The notes under the pieces are model-generated. The model searched no databases. It saw only the letters and a list, made by a program, of their open reading frames with translations, and had not been told where the DNA came from. Shown here piece after piece: positions 26,423 to 35,516 of a DNA stretch of 64,000 nucleotides. Location: NCBI GenBank assembly GCA_019637955.1, contig JAHBUS010000002.1, forward strand, positions 434,001-498,000, written 5' to 3'. The stretch is from Pseudobdellovibrionaceae bacterium. GTDB lineage: Bacteria; Bdellovibrionota; Bdellovibrionia; Bdellovibrionales; Bdellovibrionaceae. Numbering within the stretch: position 1 is the stretch's first letter; every line of letters begins with the position of its first letter. A program made the translations under genes and the position numbers.

Positions 26423-29400
26423 ATAAATACTTCGACGCCTCCAAGGGTCACTTGCGCGACACGATGATCCGCGCGGGGGCGGGAGCGGGCAAGACCACCG
26501 AACTGGTGCGCCGGGTGATCTCGATCGCGCTCATGCACAAAAAGATCACGGGTGAGTGGCCGCGTCTGGTGGTGACGACGTTCACCCGCAAAGCCACGCA
26601 GGAGTTGCGAGAACGGCTGCTTCTGGGCGGGTTGATTCTCAATCAACCGGACGTGCGCACCGAGCTGGAGTCGCGCGAGAAGGGTCTGGATCTCGAAGGC
26701 CTGACGTCTTACCTGCAAAGTTCGCAGTCGCTGCACATTTCGACGATCCACGGGATCTTGAGCATTTATCTGAAGCGCTACGGCAGCCAGTTGGAGCTTC
26801 CCCCAGATTTTCAATTGGTGAACGACCGGCAAGCCCGCCGCGTCTTTCGTAAAACGCTGCGAAGCCTTTTGCAGCACAACGAAACCTTCGCCGAAGACTT
26901 TCAAGCCCTGCGCGAGGACGTCGATATGCCCGCGCTTGAGAAAAGCGTGCATGATTACGCCGCGCTCAAGCTTGAACGGGCAGGGCGGATGCGAGCCCTC
27001 GACATCGCAGAAGTTGAAGCCGATCTCGAGCGACGCCGCGAGGCCCTTCGTGCAAAGGTGCAGGACGTTCTGCCCGCGTTGCAAAGCCTGGAGCTGACCG
27101 ACACTTGGCAGCGCCGAGAAGCGGGACTGGGCGATTTTTTGGTGTCGACAAAGTCTTGGCCCGAGCGCTTGCAGGCCCTGGCCGCCAGCAAAGGCGGCGC
27201 CCTGAAAGGCAAAGCGATTCCCGAGACCGTGATTTTGCAAGTGACCGAAATCTTCGACGAGGCCAAGGCTCTCACGGACCCGTTCTTCGATCCCGCACAC
27301 CTCAAAAAACTTGGTGACCTCTCGGTGCGCTTCGAACGCGTGGCGACTCAGTGGTCCGAGAAGTTCGAAACGCAAAAAATCCAGACGTCCTTGCTCACGA
27401 TGGAGGATCTCGAGTTGGTGTCGCTGCGCCTAGCGACTCAGGCGCCCGAATCGGCGCAAAAGTTCAGCCTTGAGTGGGACTATTGGCTCATTGATGAATA
27501 TCAGGACACCTCGCCCCGGCAGGTGCAGCTCATCGAGGCGCTCACCCAAGGACAAAAGATGTTCTTGGTCGGAGACCCTCAGCAGTCGATTTACCTCTTT
27601 CGGGGCGCGCGCTCCGAAGTCTTTTTCAACGCCGAAAATAAAATGCGCTCGCAGCAGGGCCATCTGGTCGAGCAGATGACCAACTATCGAACCGTTCCAC
27701 CGGTTCTCGAGTTTATGAACGAGCTTTTTGTCTCGGCGAGCCCTCAGCTGGCCAAGATGTCGGTCGGAAAAAAACCGATGAGTCTTGATTTTGCTCCCGT
27801 CACGCTTTGGCGCGTGCTCGAAGAGAAAAAGAAAGAGCGCGTCCAGGTCGAAGCGGTGGCGCAGCGGATTTTAGAGCTGAGCGCGAGCGGCGTGCCGCTC
27901 GAGAGCATTTGCGTGATCTCGCGAAAGAAATCCGATCTTACCGCCATCGCGGCCCGCGCGACCGAGCTGGGCCTTCCCTGCCAGATGCACGCGGCGGGCG
28001 CGTTTTACCAGCGTCAAGAGATCCGCGATGCGATGGTCGCCCTGAAGTTTCTGCTCAATCCCGATGACAACGTGAACCTCGTGACACTTTTACGCAGCCC
28101 TTGGGTGCCGATGACCGATCAAGATCTTTTGGCGGTTTGCTCACGCCAGGCGCGCTCTTACTGGGCTTCGCTCGGCGCGCGTGTCGAGGATCATCCGGGA
28201 CTTCAGGAGTCGCACCGGATTTTGTCGGGCTACTTGGCGTCGATGCAAACCGAGGGCGTGGCGCGTGCTTGGCGCCGCTTCTTGAGAGAGCGGGGTTATT
28301 TCGACTACGCGATGAAGATCGACCCTTCGGGCCGGCGCGAAGCGAATTTGTGGAAACTGGTGCAGAGCCTCTTGGTGCAAGAGGGCGATCCGGGCTTTCA
28401 ATACTTGGATTTTATCGACCAGTCCGACCCGGTTTCGATCGATGAGTCGTCGGATGGCGATGCGAGCCCGGTCGTCGAGCCCAAGCGCGTTCAGTTGATG
28501 ACCGTCCACGGCTCCAAAGGCCTTCAGTTCCCACACGTGCTCGTGCCTTACGTCGAGGAGATCGCCGCCAAGCGCAAGACGCCCTTCTTCGGATTCAATC
28601 CCGAGGCGGGCGTGTGGTCGCTCTGTCTCAAAGACCCCGAGAGCAATGACAAGATCGTCCCGCCGATCTTGGATGCTCAGATCGAAGCCCATAAAGCCCG
28701 CGAGCTTGAAGAAGCCGACCGTGTTCTTTACGTCGCGCTCACGCGCGCGCAAGAGTCTCTGCATCTTTTCTGGAAGAGCGTGGACAAGAACAAGTGGGTG
28801 CAAAAGCTCGATCTCTACGCGCCTGAAGAAGGCACGGATTCGCACGAGATTCGCGGCGAAGCCTGGAACGGGCTTTTCCGCCAAGATCTCCCGAAGCCAC
28901 AAGCCCTTCGAGGGACGTTCGAAAGCGATTTTGAAGTGCGGGCGCCTTGGTCGTCAGAGACGACGCCCCCGCGCGGTCAGGTGATCTCCGTCACGCAGGT
29001 GCTCACGCTGGGACAGGCGCTAGCCCCTGCGGCGTCAGGTTCGCCTGCGCCCGCGAATGCGCGCAAAACATGGGAGCGCGTGCGACGCTCGGTTCGGGGG
29101 ACCGATGTCCACCGTCTGATGGAAAGTTTGAAGTACGATCCCGATCGCAAGCGCTCGCGTCCCGAGTTTCGGGAAGCCCTGGAGTTCTTAGACTCAGAAA
29201 GAGGACGCTTTCTTTTGGAGGTTATCAAAACCGGCGAGGTCGAGTGGGGTTTTGCCGCGCAGATGATGGGGTCCTTGATTCAAGGACAAATCGATTTGTG
29301 GGGCCGCGATGCCCAAGGCCGTCTTTGGGTGGTGGACTACAAAACCGGAAGCCCCGAGAAGGCCGACGTCGCTCTCGCGCAGCTCGAGATCTACGCCTGG

Positions 29401-29574
29401 GCCCTGCGTAAGATTGGCAAGGTGCCTGCGGACGAGCCGATCGAACTGGCCGCCGTGTTCCCTTTTCATGGCGAGATCGTCACAAAAAAAACGCCCCCTC
29501 AAGAAGACCTTGAGAGGGCGCTCACAGACAAACTGAACTTGAGCCCGGCTTCGCCGTTCTCGATTAACGGTTGA
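26395..29574 (+). CDS. addA: AddA-like UvrD helicase-nuclease subunit
   Basis: A 1059-residue SF1A helicase. Walker A is at residues 26-34 (RAGAGAGKT). Motif II (WLIDEYQDTSPRQ), motif III (FLVGDPQQSIYLFRGA), motif V (VQLMTVHGSKGLQFPHV) and motif VI (LYVALTRAQESLHLFW) are all present. A C-terminal PD-(D/E)XK nuclease follows (D981 and K983 in VVDYKTG, with a later Gln). This is the AddA layout. GTG 26395 is the best start, with GGAG six bases upstream; it overlaps addB. RecB-like naming is possible, but there is no RecC or RecD nearby. Its last codons also encode a terminator for the opposite strand. Confidence 0.92.
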   Translation: MQSTASELVDKYFDASKGHLRDTMIRAGAGAGKTTELVRRVISIALMHKKITGEWPRLVVTTFTRKATQELRERLLLGGLILNQPDVRTELESREKGLDLEGLTSYLQSSQSLHISTIHGILSIYLKRYGSQLELPPDFQLVNDRQARRVFRKTLRSLLQHNETFAEDFQALREDVDMPALEKSVHDYAALKLERAGRMRALDIAEVEADLERRREALRAKVQDVLPALQSLELTDTWQRREAGLGDFLVSTKSWPERLQALAASKGGALKGKAIPETVILQVTEIFDEAKALTDPFFDPAHLKKLGDLSVRFERVATQWSEKFETQKIQTSLLTMEDLELVSLRLATQAPESAQKFSLEWDYWLIDEYQDTSPRQVQLIEALTQGQKMFLVGDPQQSIYLFRGARSEVFFNAENKMRSQQGHLVEQMTNYRTVPPVLEFMNELFVSASPQLAKMSVGKKPMSLDFAPVTLWRVLEEKKKERVQVEAVAQRILELSASGVPLESICVISRKKSDLTAIAARATELGLPCQMHAAGAFYQRQEIRDAMVALKFLLNPDDNVNLVTLLRSPWVPMTDQDLLAVCSRQARSYWASLGARVEDHPGLQESHRILSGYLASMQTEGVARAWRRFLRERGYFDYAMKIDPSGRREANLWKLVQSLLVQEGDPGFQYLDFIDQSDPVSIDESSDGDASPVVEPKRVQLMTVHGSKGLQFPHVLVPYVEEIAAKRKTPFFGFNPEAGVWSLCLKDPESNDKIVPPILDAQIEAHKARELEEADRVLYVALTRAQESLHLFWKSVDKNKWVQKLDLYAPEEGTDSHEIRGEAWNGLFRQDLPKPQALRGTFESDFEVRAPWSSETTPPRGQVISVTQVLTLGQALAPAASGSPAPANARKTWERVRRSVRGTDVHRLMESLKYDPDRKRSRPEFREALEFLDSERGRFLLEVIKTGEVEWGFAAQMMGSLIQGQIDLWGRDAQGRLWVVDYKTGSPEKADVALAQLEIYAWALRKIGKVPADEPIELAAVFPFHGEIVTKKTPPQEDLERALTDKLNLSPASPFSING
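29484..29521 (-). terminator. Intrinsic terminator of the metalloprotease gene, inside addA
   Basis: On the minus strand CTCAAG and CTTGAG, flanked by GC-rich complementary arms with a small bulge, form a stem with a 5-base loop, followed by TTTTTTTT. It lies about 43 bases beyond the stop of the 29564 gene but inside the coding end of addA, so the two convergent genes share this DNA. Confidence 0.75.
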
Positions 29575-32500
29575 ACTCGGGGTTGAGCATCGAGTTCAAC
29601 TTGCTCATGGTCTGCAAGTTGTTGACGATGATTCCCAAGTTCGTTTTCAACGTCGAATCCTCGACGATCACTGATTTCACGAGAGCTTTGATGACCGCAT
29701 TGCCTTCTGCACGCTTGGTCATGACTTTGCCCGCGATCACGATGAACGGAACGTTCTTGGCGTTGGCCACGTTCGAACGTTTGATATTGCCCAGGATTTG
29801 TTCCGCCGCGTTGGGGATTTGATCCTCGGGAATATTCAATTTCTTCGCCTGCTCGTACAACGCCACTACCGTCTGCATCATCTGTTGGATGTGCTTAACG
29901 GTGAACACCACCTGGGCTTGATGAGTCATGCCCGCTTTGGCTTCGGCGTCGTTCAGAAGCACTTTACCAACGTTGAGCTCTTCGAAGACTTTCGCGGCCT
30001 TCTCGAGTTCGGCTTTTTGCTCGTCGGCATTTTTAGCCATGATCACTTTTTCGACCGCGGCGGCCATCACGTCACCTTTGTCCAAGATCACGCGTTTCTG
30101 AGCGGCGTCGCGCACGAGTTCGTCGGCCATCGTCGCATTGTCGAAGGCGAAGAACTTCAGGGCTCCGCGGCTGGCCGCGTTCTGATCCGCTTTGGTCACG
30201 ACCAGGCGGTCGGTCGGAGCCGACTCGAGAGCCGAACCGACGCGGAAGAGCGACGCGAAATTGTCTTTGTCCTCAAGCGTGCTCGCCTCGAGGTACACGA
30301 TCGAACCCAAGACCGAGTAGTAGCGGACCACGTCCGACGTCTGCGGCAAGAGCGACGCGGGAACCTGCGCGATGCCATCGTTCAAGAACAGCATGGAGGT
30401 CATGTTGTCCGCGAGCGTTTGGTTCAAGGCGCGCATGATGAAGCTGTTCGAAATCGGCAGCTGCATGGCGTACTTTTCGAAATCGGCGAACGACAGGCGC
30501 AGCGAGATTTGCTCGTAGCGGGGATTTCGCAGCGAGCGCTGCGTGAGCATCATCATCGACATCGCTTTGTCGAACTCGATCCCGCGAGTGCGAACCTGGT
30601 ACTCTTCGGTTCCGTTCTCGGCGATATCTTGAGTGGCTCGGGCCTCGACCACGGTCACGGCTTTCTGCGTCTCCACGACGGGTTGGCCGTCGGCGCCCAG
30701 AACGGGTTTGCCGTCCGCTCCGACTTTTGCGGCTTGACGGTTGTACTCCACCGCGGTGAAGCGGCTGGGGTCCATCACGTCGGCCGAAGTGTGGGGCGTG
30801 TTGAACGTGTTCAAGAAGAACTTGTACGACTCGAGAGCCGCGGGGACGAACTGTCCCACATCCTGGTAGCCCTGGATCGAACGGTAGAACGTCTCGTCCA
30901 TGAACTGACGGATTTGGAAGAAGGTCGTCATCATGCGGCCGATGTAAGACCCCAGGCCGACCGAGTTGATGCGGTCGCCGCGCATGTTCATGAGCGGGTA
31001 TTGGTCGTTGTACTCTTCAATGTAGAACTTCACGACTTCTTGCGGAGTGGTGCCGGCGTCCCAACGGTTACAAGTGGGGTCGCCGCCAACATGAATGTCC
31101 GTACAGAAGTGGTAGTACTTGAGCGGCAGCTTGGCCAGGTGAGCGGATGTCACATCCCACCATGACTTCACCGTTTTGCCGCTCGAATCCACACGTCCGG
31201 GAATGACCGCGTTCTTCAGATCTTCGAGACGGACGTATTTGCCGCCGACGATCTCAACCGCGCGGACTTGACCGTCGATGTTCATGCCGACGACTTTTTT
31301 ACCGTTCTGGTCTTTCGCGGCCGCTTTGACGTTGTCGGCGACTTCGATCAAACCGGTGTAGCCCGCGCGCAGCGCGTGCGCATCGTAAGGACCGGGTTTT
31401 TGGTAGTTGGTCAAACCACGGTTCGGCGAGGGGTAGTCCATGATCGACGAGTAGTGCCGCTCGGAATCTTCGCCCGCGAATTTAAAGTTGCTCTTGTCGA
31501 ACGAACCTTTGAAGTTGTGCGTAAGGCCCAGCGAGTGGCCGATCTCGTGCGACAACGTCTTGGCGTACCAGTTCGAGAAGATTTGCTCCGTGGGGACGTC
31601 GGCGATGTCGAGGCCCGTCAGCGACGGAATGCCTTCGGCCGAGATCGCGCAGCCCGCGCCTTTGCGGAAGTTCTTTTGGAACTCGGCGGCCAGAGCCAAA
31701 CGGCGCGTTTGCAGAGACAAAGCCATGCGCTCTTCGTTCGAGAGAGCGGGACCATAAGCCTTGAGAACCTCGGCGGCGCTCAAAGCCTGCATGGTCATTT
31801 CATCGCGAGTGGCGTTGAGGCCTTGCGCATCCATCTCGAGGGCTTTCTCGACGATGGCGTGCAGGTAGAGCTTGCCGTTCATTTTGCGCAGCTCATCGCT
31901 CGCCTGCGATTTGCGGGCGGTCATGTCGGCGCCGTTGGTGCGGATCGCGCGGATTTGATCGGCCATATCGCGAACGCCTTGAGCCGTTTGCAGCGCCCGG
32001 GGCGTGCGGGGCAGAGCGCGGTATTGAGCCATGTCAGACCAGCGGCGGATCAAGCGCGTGGCGTCCTGAGCCGGCGCCGCGGGAGCGGCATTCGGCGCCA
32101 CCGATGAGCGCGTCGAATTTTGGGCGAGCTGCTCGCGCATGTCGGCGTCCGCTTTTTTCATCGCTTCGGCCTTCATCTTCTTGTACTCGCGCAAGAGGCG
32201 GGCGTTATGCTTCATCGAGCCGATGTAGCCAAGCACGTTGCCGCTGTACATGAGGACGTTGTTCTGCTCGGCGATCCCGGTGCGGGGATTCGGCGCCGAT
32301 TGCGACATACCCAAAAGACCCGAGTCGAGGCCTTTGTCAAAGTTCCAGATGTAGTTGCGGTCCAAATCACCGAGGTGACCGGGAGCCACGTCCACACCGT
32401 CAACTTTCAAGTCAATGTAGATTCCCGAGCGCTCCAGGGCCGTGCCTTGAAAGGCGATGCGGAGGTTTTCATTCCAGTCGGCAACGACCTGGCGCGTGGT

Positions 32501-34441
32501 TTCAACGAAGACCTTTTTCATCGCTTCGTCCTCGGGCAGGCCGCCCAAGGTGTAAGTCAAAACTTTGCCGCCGGCGAAGTCTTGGATCACGGGGAGGGCG
32601 AGTTCGTTGTTCACGCGGCCAAAATTGCCGAACTGATCGGGAACGCGTTTACCCATGGTAAAGATCCCGAAGCCCATCAGGGCTTGCGCGCGGAAGGGGA
32701 GATCTTGGTTCTGCATGCGGTCGCGAGACTTGTCGTGAGCTTTGAACGAGATGCGCTCGCTCAAGTTGAAGCTCGACTGCAAGTTGCCGCCGTACCAGTA
32801 GTCATTGAGACCGAACTGCGACATACACTCGGGAACAAACGTGTACGAACCCGAGATCGAGAAGTTCAAGATCCCTTTGTCGAGGCGCATGTCCATGCCC
32901 GTGATGTTTTTATTCGCCACCGAGGCGAAGCAGCGACCGGCTTGGAAGAAGTTCAAAGGCGACGAGGTCGTGGGGATCTGATTTTGCGACCAGTTCAGTT
33001 TGACGTAGTCGGCGCGTTCTTTCGTCGTTTCTTGGGGCGTGACGCGGATGGTGCCGCTGGCGTCCGTCAATTTGATGTAAGTTGCGGGGATCGACATCAA
33101 CTCTTCTTTGTCGATGTCGGAGGCGCGGCGCTCGCCGTTGATCGCGTCGGCGCGGCGAACCACGATGCGGTCGTCTTCGAGGTCGAATTTCACGATTTCG
33201 AGGTTGCCCGAAGCGCCAGGACCGAAGGCGGTCAGCGACGAAGCGGCATCTTCGAAAGTTCGGCGGAACAGAAATTCTTTGTCTTTGATGTCCGAGATTT
33301 TGATCGCGTTCAAAGGATTGAGCGAGCGGGCCGCCAAGGGACCGATCTCTTCAACTTGCGAGTTGGCTTCGAGGCGCAGCAAGGTCATGCGACCGCCCGC
33401 CGAAACGTTTTCGAATTTGACGTTGCCGTTGGGCTGACCGTCTTCGTTGAGGTCCAATTTGGCCATGACCGAGGTCGCGACCAAACCGCGCTCCAAAACG
33501 AGGATACAATCGTCACCTTGATTGACCTGCGATTTGATGTCGGCAGGGCATTTCAAAACTTCGCTGTTCTCGATCGAAGAATCGAGCTTCGCGAGCAGGT
33601 CGCGGTCGGTGATGTCCGAGCGCTTCTTGATTGCGTAGATGAGGATGTCCACTTTAGTGGCGCGGTCGGGGCTCGCGCGGCGAACCAAACGGGTCGCGAT
33701 GCGCTGATCGGCAGACGCCAGACCCAGGCGGGTTTGCAGGAGCTCTTCGGTTTCGGCCACGGTGGCCACGCGGTTGTTCAACTGACCGGCCAAGAAGATT
33801 TCTTGACGGAGAGTGGGGTTGTTGCGGGGGATCTCGACGGCCTTGAATTTTTCGGGGCGCAAATCGAGAACGACGTGCGTGGCTTGAGCCAGCGATGTCG
33901 AGCGGAAATCCTGTTTGTAAGACTGCTCGCCGTAATCGTTCTTTTGACGGACGAGGATGCCGGTTTTTTGAACGGGAATCGAATAGATCGGCAGGTATTT
34001 CACGCCGTTGATGGTTTCGATGATGTCCTGATCCAAGACCGACAGGTCGCTCACGTCCGTCACTTGTTTCATGACGAAAACGGCCGAGGGTTGAACTTTA
34101 AAACGCAGAGCCACGGCTTCGCCGGGTTTACCTTGCACGGGAGCATTGGAAATGAGGCCCGAAAGTTTCGAGGGGACCGCCGCGGTTTGAACGCGGAACG
34201 CGGGTTTCTCGTTGATCGCGATCATCTTGGAGTTGTGGTCCTTGGTGCGGGCTTCGGAGCCGAGCTTCATATTGTAGCCGCCGGCCTGCAATTCGGAGAT
34301 GGGCATCAACTCGAGTTCGAGCGATTCGTCGGCAATCTTGGTGTCGCGCGGCTTCGTACACGCGGTCAGACCGAGGCCGAGTGCCATGGTCACGAGTACA
34401 AGCTTCGCTACGATCTTTTCGGTGCCTGCCATTTTCTTCAT
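29564..34441 (-). CDS. Giant zinc metalloprotease lipoprotein (DUF4953-like metzincin)
   Basis: A 1625-residue exported lipoprotein: signal with lipobox LTAC (Cys 28). The zinc site HEIGHSLGLTH begins at residue 965, an HExxHxxGxxH metzincin motif followed by NFKGS. A Met-turn-like SSIMDY and GPYDAHALRAGY come later. These match the DUF4953/DUF5117 protease family, but about 900 residues of unrecognised sequence precede them. The ATG at 34441 has GGAG six bases upstream and is preferred to the ATG at 34453. It follows the barrel gene by 32 bases. The 3' end overlaps addA by 11 bases. Role in degrading prey or environmental protein is only a guess. Confidence 0.82.
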   Translation of the reverse strand: MKKMAGTEKIVAKLVLVTMALGLGLTACTKPRDTKIADESLELELMPISELQAGGYNMKLGSEARTKDHNSKMIAINEKPAFRVQTAAVPSKLSGLISNAPVQGKPGEAVALRFKVQPSAVFVMKQVTDVSDLSVLDQDIIETINGVKYLPIYSIPVQKTGILVRQKNDYGEQSYKQDFRSTSLAQATHVVLDLRPEKFKAVEIPRNNPTLRQEIFLAGQLNNRVATVAETEELLQTRLGLASADQRIATRLVRRASPDRATKVDILIYAIKKRSDITDRDLLAKLDSSIENSEVLKCPADIKSQVNQGDDCILVLERGLVATSVMAKLDLNEDGQPNGNVKFENVSAGGRMTLLRLEANSQVEEIGPLAARSLNPLNAIKISDIKDKEFLFRRTFEDAASSLTAFGPGASGNLEIVKFDLEDDRIVVRRADAINGERRASDIDKEELMSIPATYIKLTDASGTIRVTPQETTKERADYVKLNWSQNQIPTTSSPLNFFQAGRCFASVANKNITGMDMRLDKGILNFSISGSYTFVPECMSQFGLNDYWYGGNLQSSFNLSERISFKAHDKSRDRMQNQDLPFRAQALMGFGIFTMGKRVPDQFGNFGRVNNELALPVIQDFAGGKVLTYTLGGLPEDEAMKKVFVETTRQVVADWNENLRIAFQGTALERSGIYIDLKVDGVDVAPGHLGDLDRNYIWNFDKGLDSGLLGMSQSAPNPRTGIAEQNNVLMYSGNVLGYIGSMKHNARLLREYKKMKAEAMKKADADMREQLAQNSTRSSVAPNAAPAAPAQDATRLIRRWSDMAQYRALPRTPRALQTAQGVRDMADQIRAIRTNGADMTARKSQASDELRKMNGKLYLHAIVEKALEMDAQGLNATRDEMTMQALSAAEVLKAYGPALSNEERMALSLQTRRLALAAEFQKNFRKGAGCAISAEGIPSLTGLDIADVPTEQIFSNWYAKTLSHEIGHSLGLTHNFKGSFDKSNFKFAGEDSERHYSSIMDYPSPNRGLTNYQKPGPYDAHALRAGYTGLIEVADNVKAAAKDQNGKKVVGMNIDGQVRAVEIVGGKYVRLEDLKNAVIPGRVDSSGKTVKSWWDVTSAHLAKLPLKYYHFCTDIHVGGDPTCNRWDAGTTPQEVVKFYIEEYNDQYPLMNMRGDRINSVGLGSYIGRMMTTFFQIRQFMDETFYRSIQGYQDVGQFVPAALESYKFFLNTFNTPHTSADVMDPSRFTAVEYNRQAAKVGADGKPVLGADGQPVVETQKAVTVVEARATQDIAENGTEEYQVRTRGIEFDKAMSMMMLTQRSLRNPRYEQISLRLSFADFEKYAMQLPISNSFIMRALNQTLADNMTSMLFLNDGIAQVPASLLPQTSDVVRYYSVLGSIVYLEASTLEDKDNFASLFRVGSALESAPTDRLVVTKADQNAASRGALKFFAFDNATMADELVRDAAQKRVILDKGDVMAAAVEKVIMAKNADEQKAELEKAAKVFEELNVGKVLLNDAEAKAGMTHQAQVVFTVKHIQQMMQTVVALYEQAKKLNIPEDQIPNAAEQILGNIKRSNVANAKNVPFIVIAGKVMTKRAEGNAVIKALVKSVIVEDSTLKTNLGIIVNNLQTMSKLNSMLNPEFNR

Positions 34442-34473
34442 GGGCATCTCCATTCGTTCAAGTCCAAAATCAC

Positions 34474-35319
34474 TTACAAAACATACGTAAAGGTCGCGAA
34501 GACCATCGAGTTGTCGATGTCGGCCGCCTCAACATTGAGAGACTGACCGTCATACTTGCGGGTGGAAACGTACGGTTTCCCCCACGAGTGCCCAACCGCG
34601 AAACTCGACCGGCGGGACAGGTAAAAGTTCAGGGACTCACTGTGGTACAAATAGTCTTTCGCCACGCCCTGGTATGAGATCGTGTCGAAGTGACCGAGAG
34701 TCACGCCCACGCTCATCCAGTCGGCGAAGGCCCATCCGGTGTCCAAGGCCTGGTTCGAAGCCCAAGCCGTGTTAACCGTTCCCTTGTAGGCGGTGTCATA
34801 CTGATGAAAGTTGCGCGTGACCGAGATCGATCCGCCGAGAGAAAAGCGTTTTGAAAACAGGTAGTCCGAGTTCGCATCGAAACGTCCCGACAAGGTCGAC
34901 GAGGCCTGAAGGCTGGAAGCCTTGGCCGCGCGGCTGATCGGCAGTCCCAAGTTGATCCCAGGCGTGAAACGCACGCGGTTCACGAACATCTGGTAGCCCG
35001 AAGCGCGTTTGAACGAGATCGAAGCGCGTCCAAAATCGAGGTCTTCTTCGCGCATGTCCTGTGCGTATTCGATCAGGGCGCCCAAAGTGTAATCGCGATT
35101 GAGTACGATCGTAGGAGCCAAAGCGAAGTCCCATCCGGCCGCGTTTTCGCCGCCTTCGGTGACGTAAAGAGAGTTGGAACGGCCCACGCTCATGGCGAGA
35201 GACCAAAACTGAGGAGACAGTCCCAAGTCGATGGAGCGGTCGGCGCGTGCGGGAGCCGTCAGGAGAAGAATCCCCATGATTTGGACCGCCAGCATGATCA
35301 AAGACACCGCTCTCTTCAT
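34474..35319 (-). CDS. Outer-membrane beta-barrel protein, unknown function
   Basis: A 281-residue protein with a signal peptide (cleavage near PARA), amphipathic strands throughout (for example AGWDFALAPTIVLN, RFSLGGSISVTRNF) and a C-terminal strand MVFATFTYVL. It is upstream of, and probably co-transcribed with, the giant metalloprotease, so it may help place or export that protein. No ribosome-binding site precedes the ATG. A TATAGA box (35348-35353, minus strand) lies about 30 bases upstream, beyond a palindromic repeat that would fall in the 5' leader. Confidence 0.7.
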   Translation of the reverse strand: MKRAVSLIMLAVQIMGILLLTAPARADRSIDLGLSPQFWSLAMSVGRSNSLYVTEGGENAAGWDFALAPTIVLNRDYTLGALIEYAQDMREEDLDFGRASISFKRASGYQMFVNRVRFTPGINLGLPISRAAKASSLQASSTLSGRFDANSDYLFSKRFSLGGSISVTRNFHQYDTAYKGTVNTAWASNQALDTGWAFADWMSVGVTLGHFDTISYQGVAKDYLYHSESLNFYLSRRSSFAVGHSWGKPYVSTRKYDGQSLNVEAADIDNSMVFATFTYVL

Positions 35320-35325
35320 CTATTT

Positions 35326-35350
35326 CCCGTGGCGCCTTCGGCGCGTCTCT
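35326..35350. repeat. GCGCC-TTC-GGCGC palindromic element
   Basis: CCCGTGGCGCC-TTC-GGCGCG followed by TCTCT. It shares the CCCGTGGCGCC start, 3-base loop and TCTC tail with the two tandem units at 37057-37110. Here it lies in the probable 5' leader of the minus-strand barrel gene. Confidence 0.65.
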
Positions 35351-35516
35351 ATAGTTCAGCCTGGACGCCCGGAACTTGGGCGCACCACCATCTGGGCAAT
35401 ACAAAGCACTCTTCGTGCCGTGATTTTGGGTGTCATTTTGCGACTATGTAAGAAGTGGCCGATTTGGACTGTCAAAAAGATTGTCAGGGGACGGTTTTTG
35501 CCTCAACACTACCTTC

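Noticed and set aside
32120-34546. An 808-codon open frame antisense to the metalloprotease, with similar long antisense frames at 8399-10456, 5826-7484 and 12472-13986
   Set aside because: They mirror real genes with clear motifs on the other strand, have low-complexity Arg/His/Val-rich products and no family motifs. They result from GC-rich codon usage.
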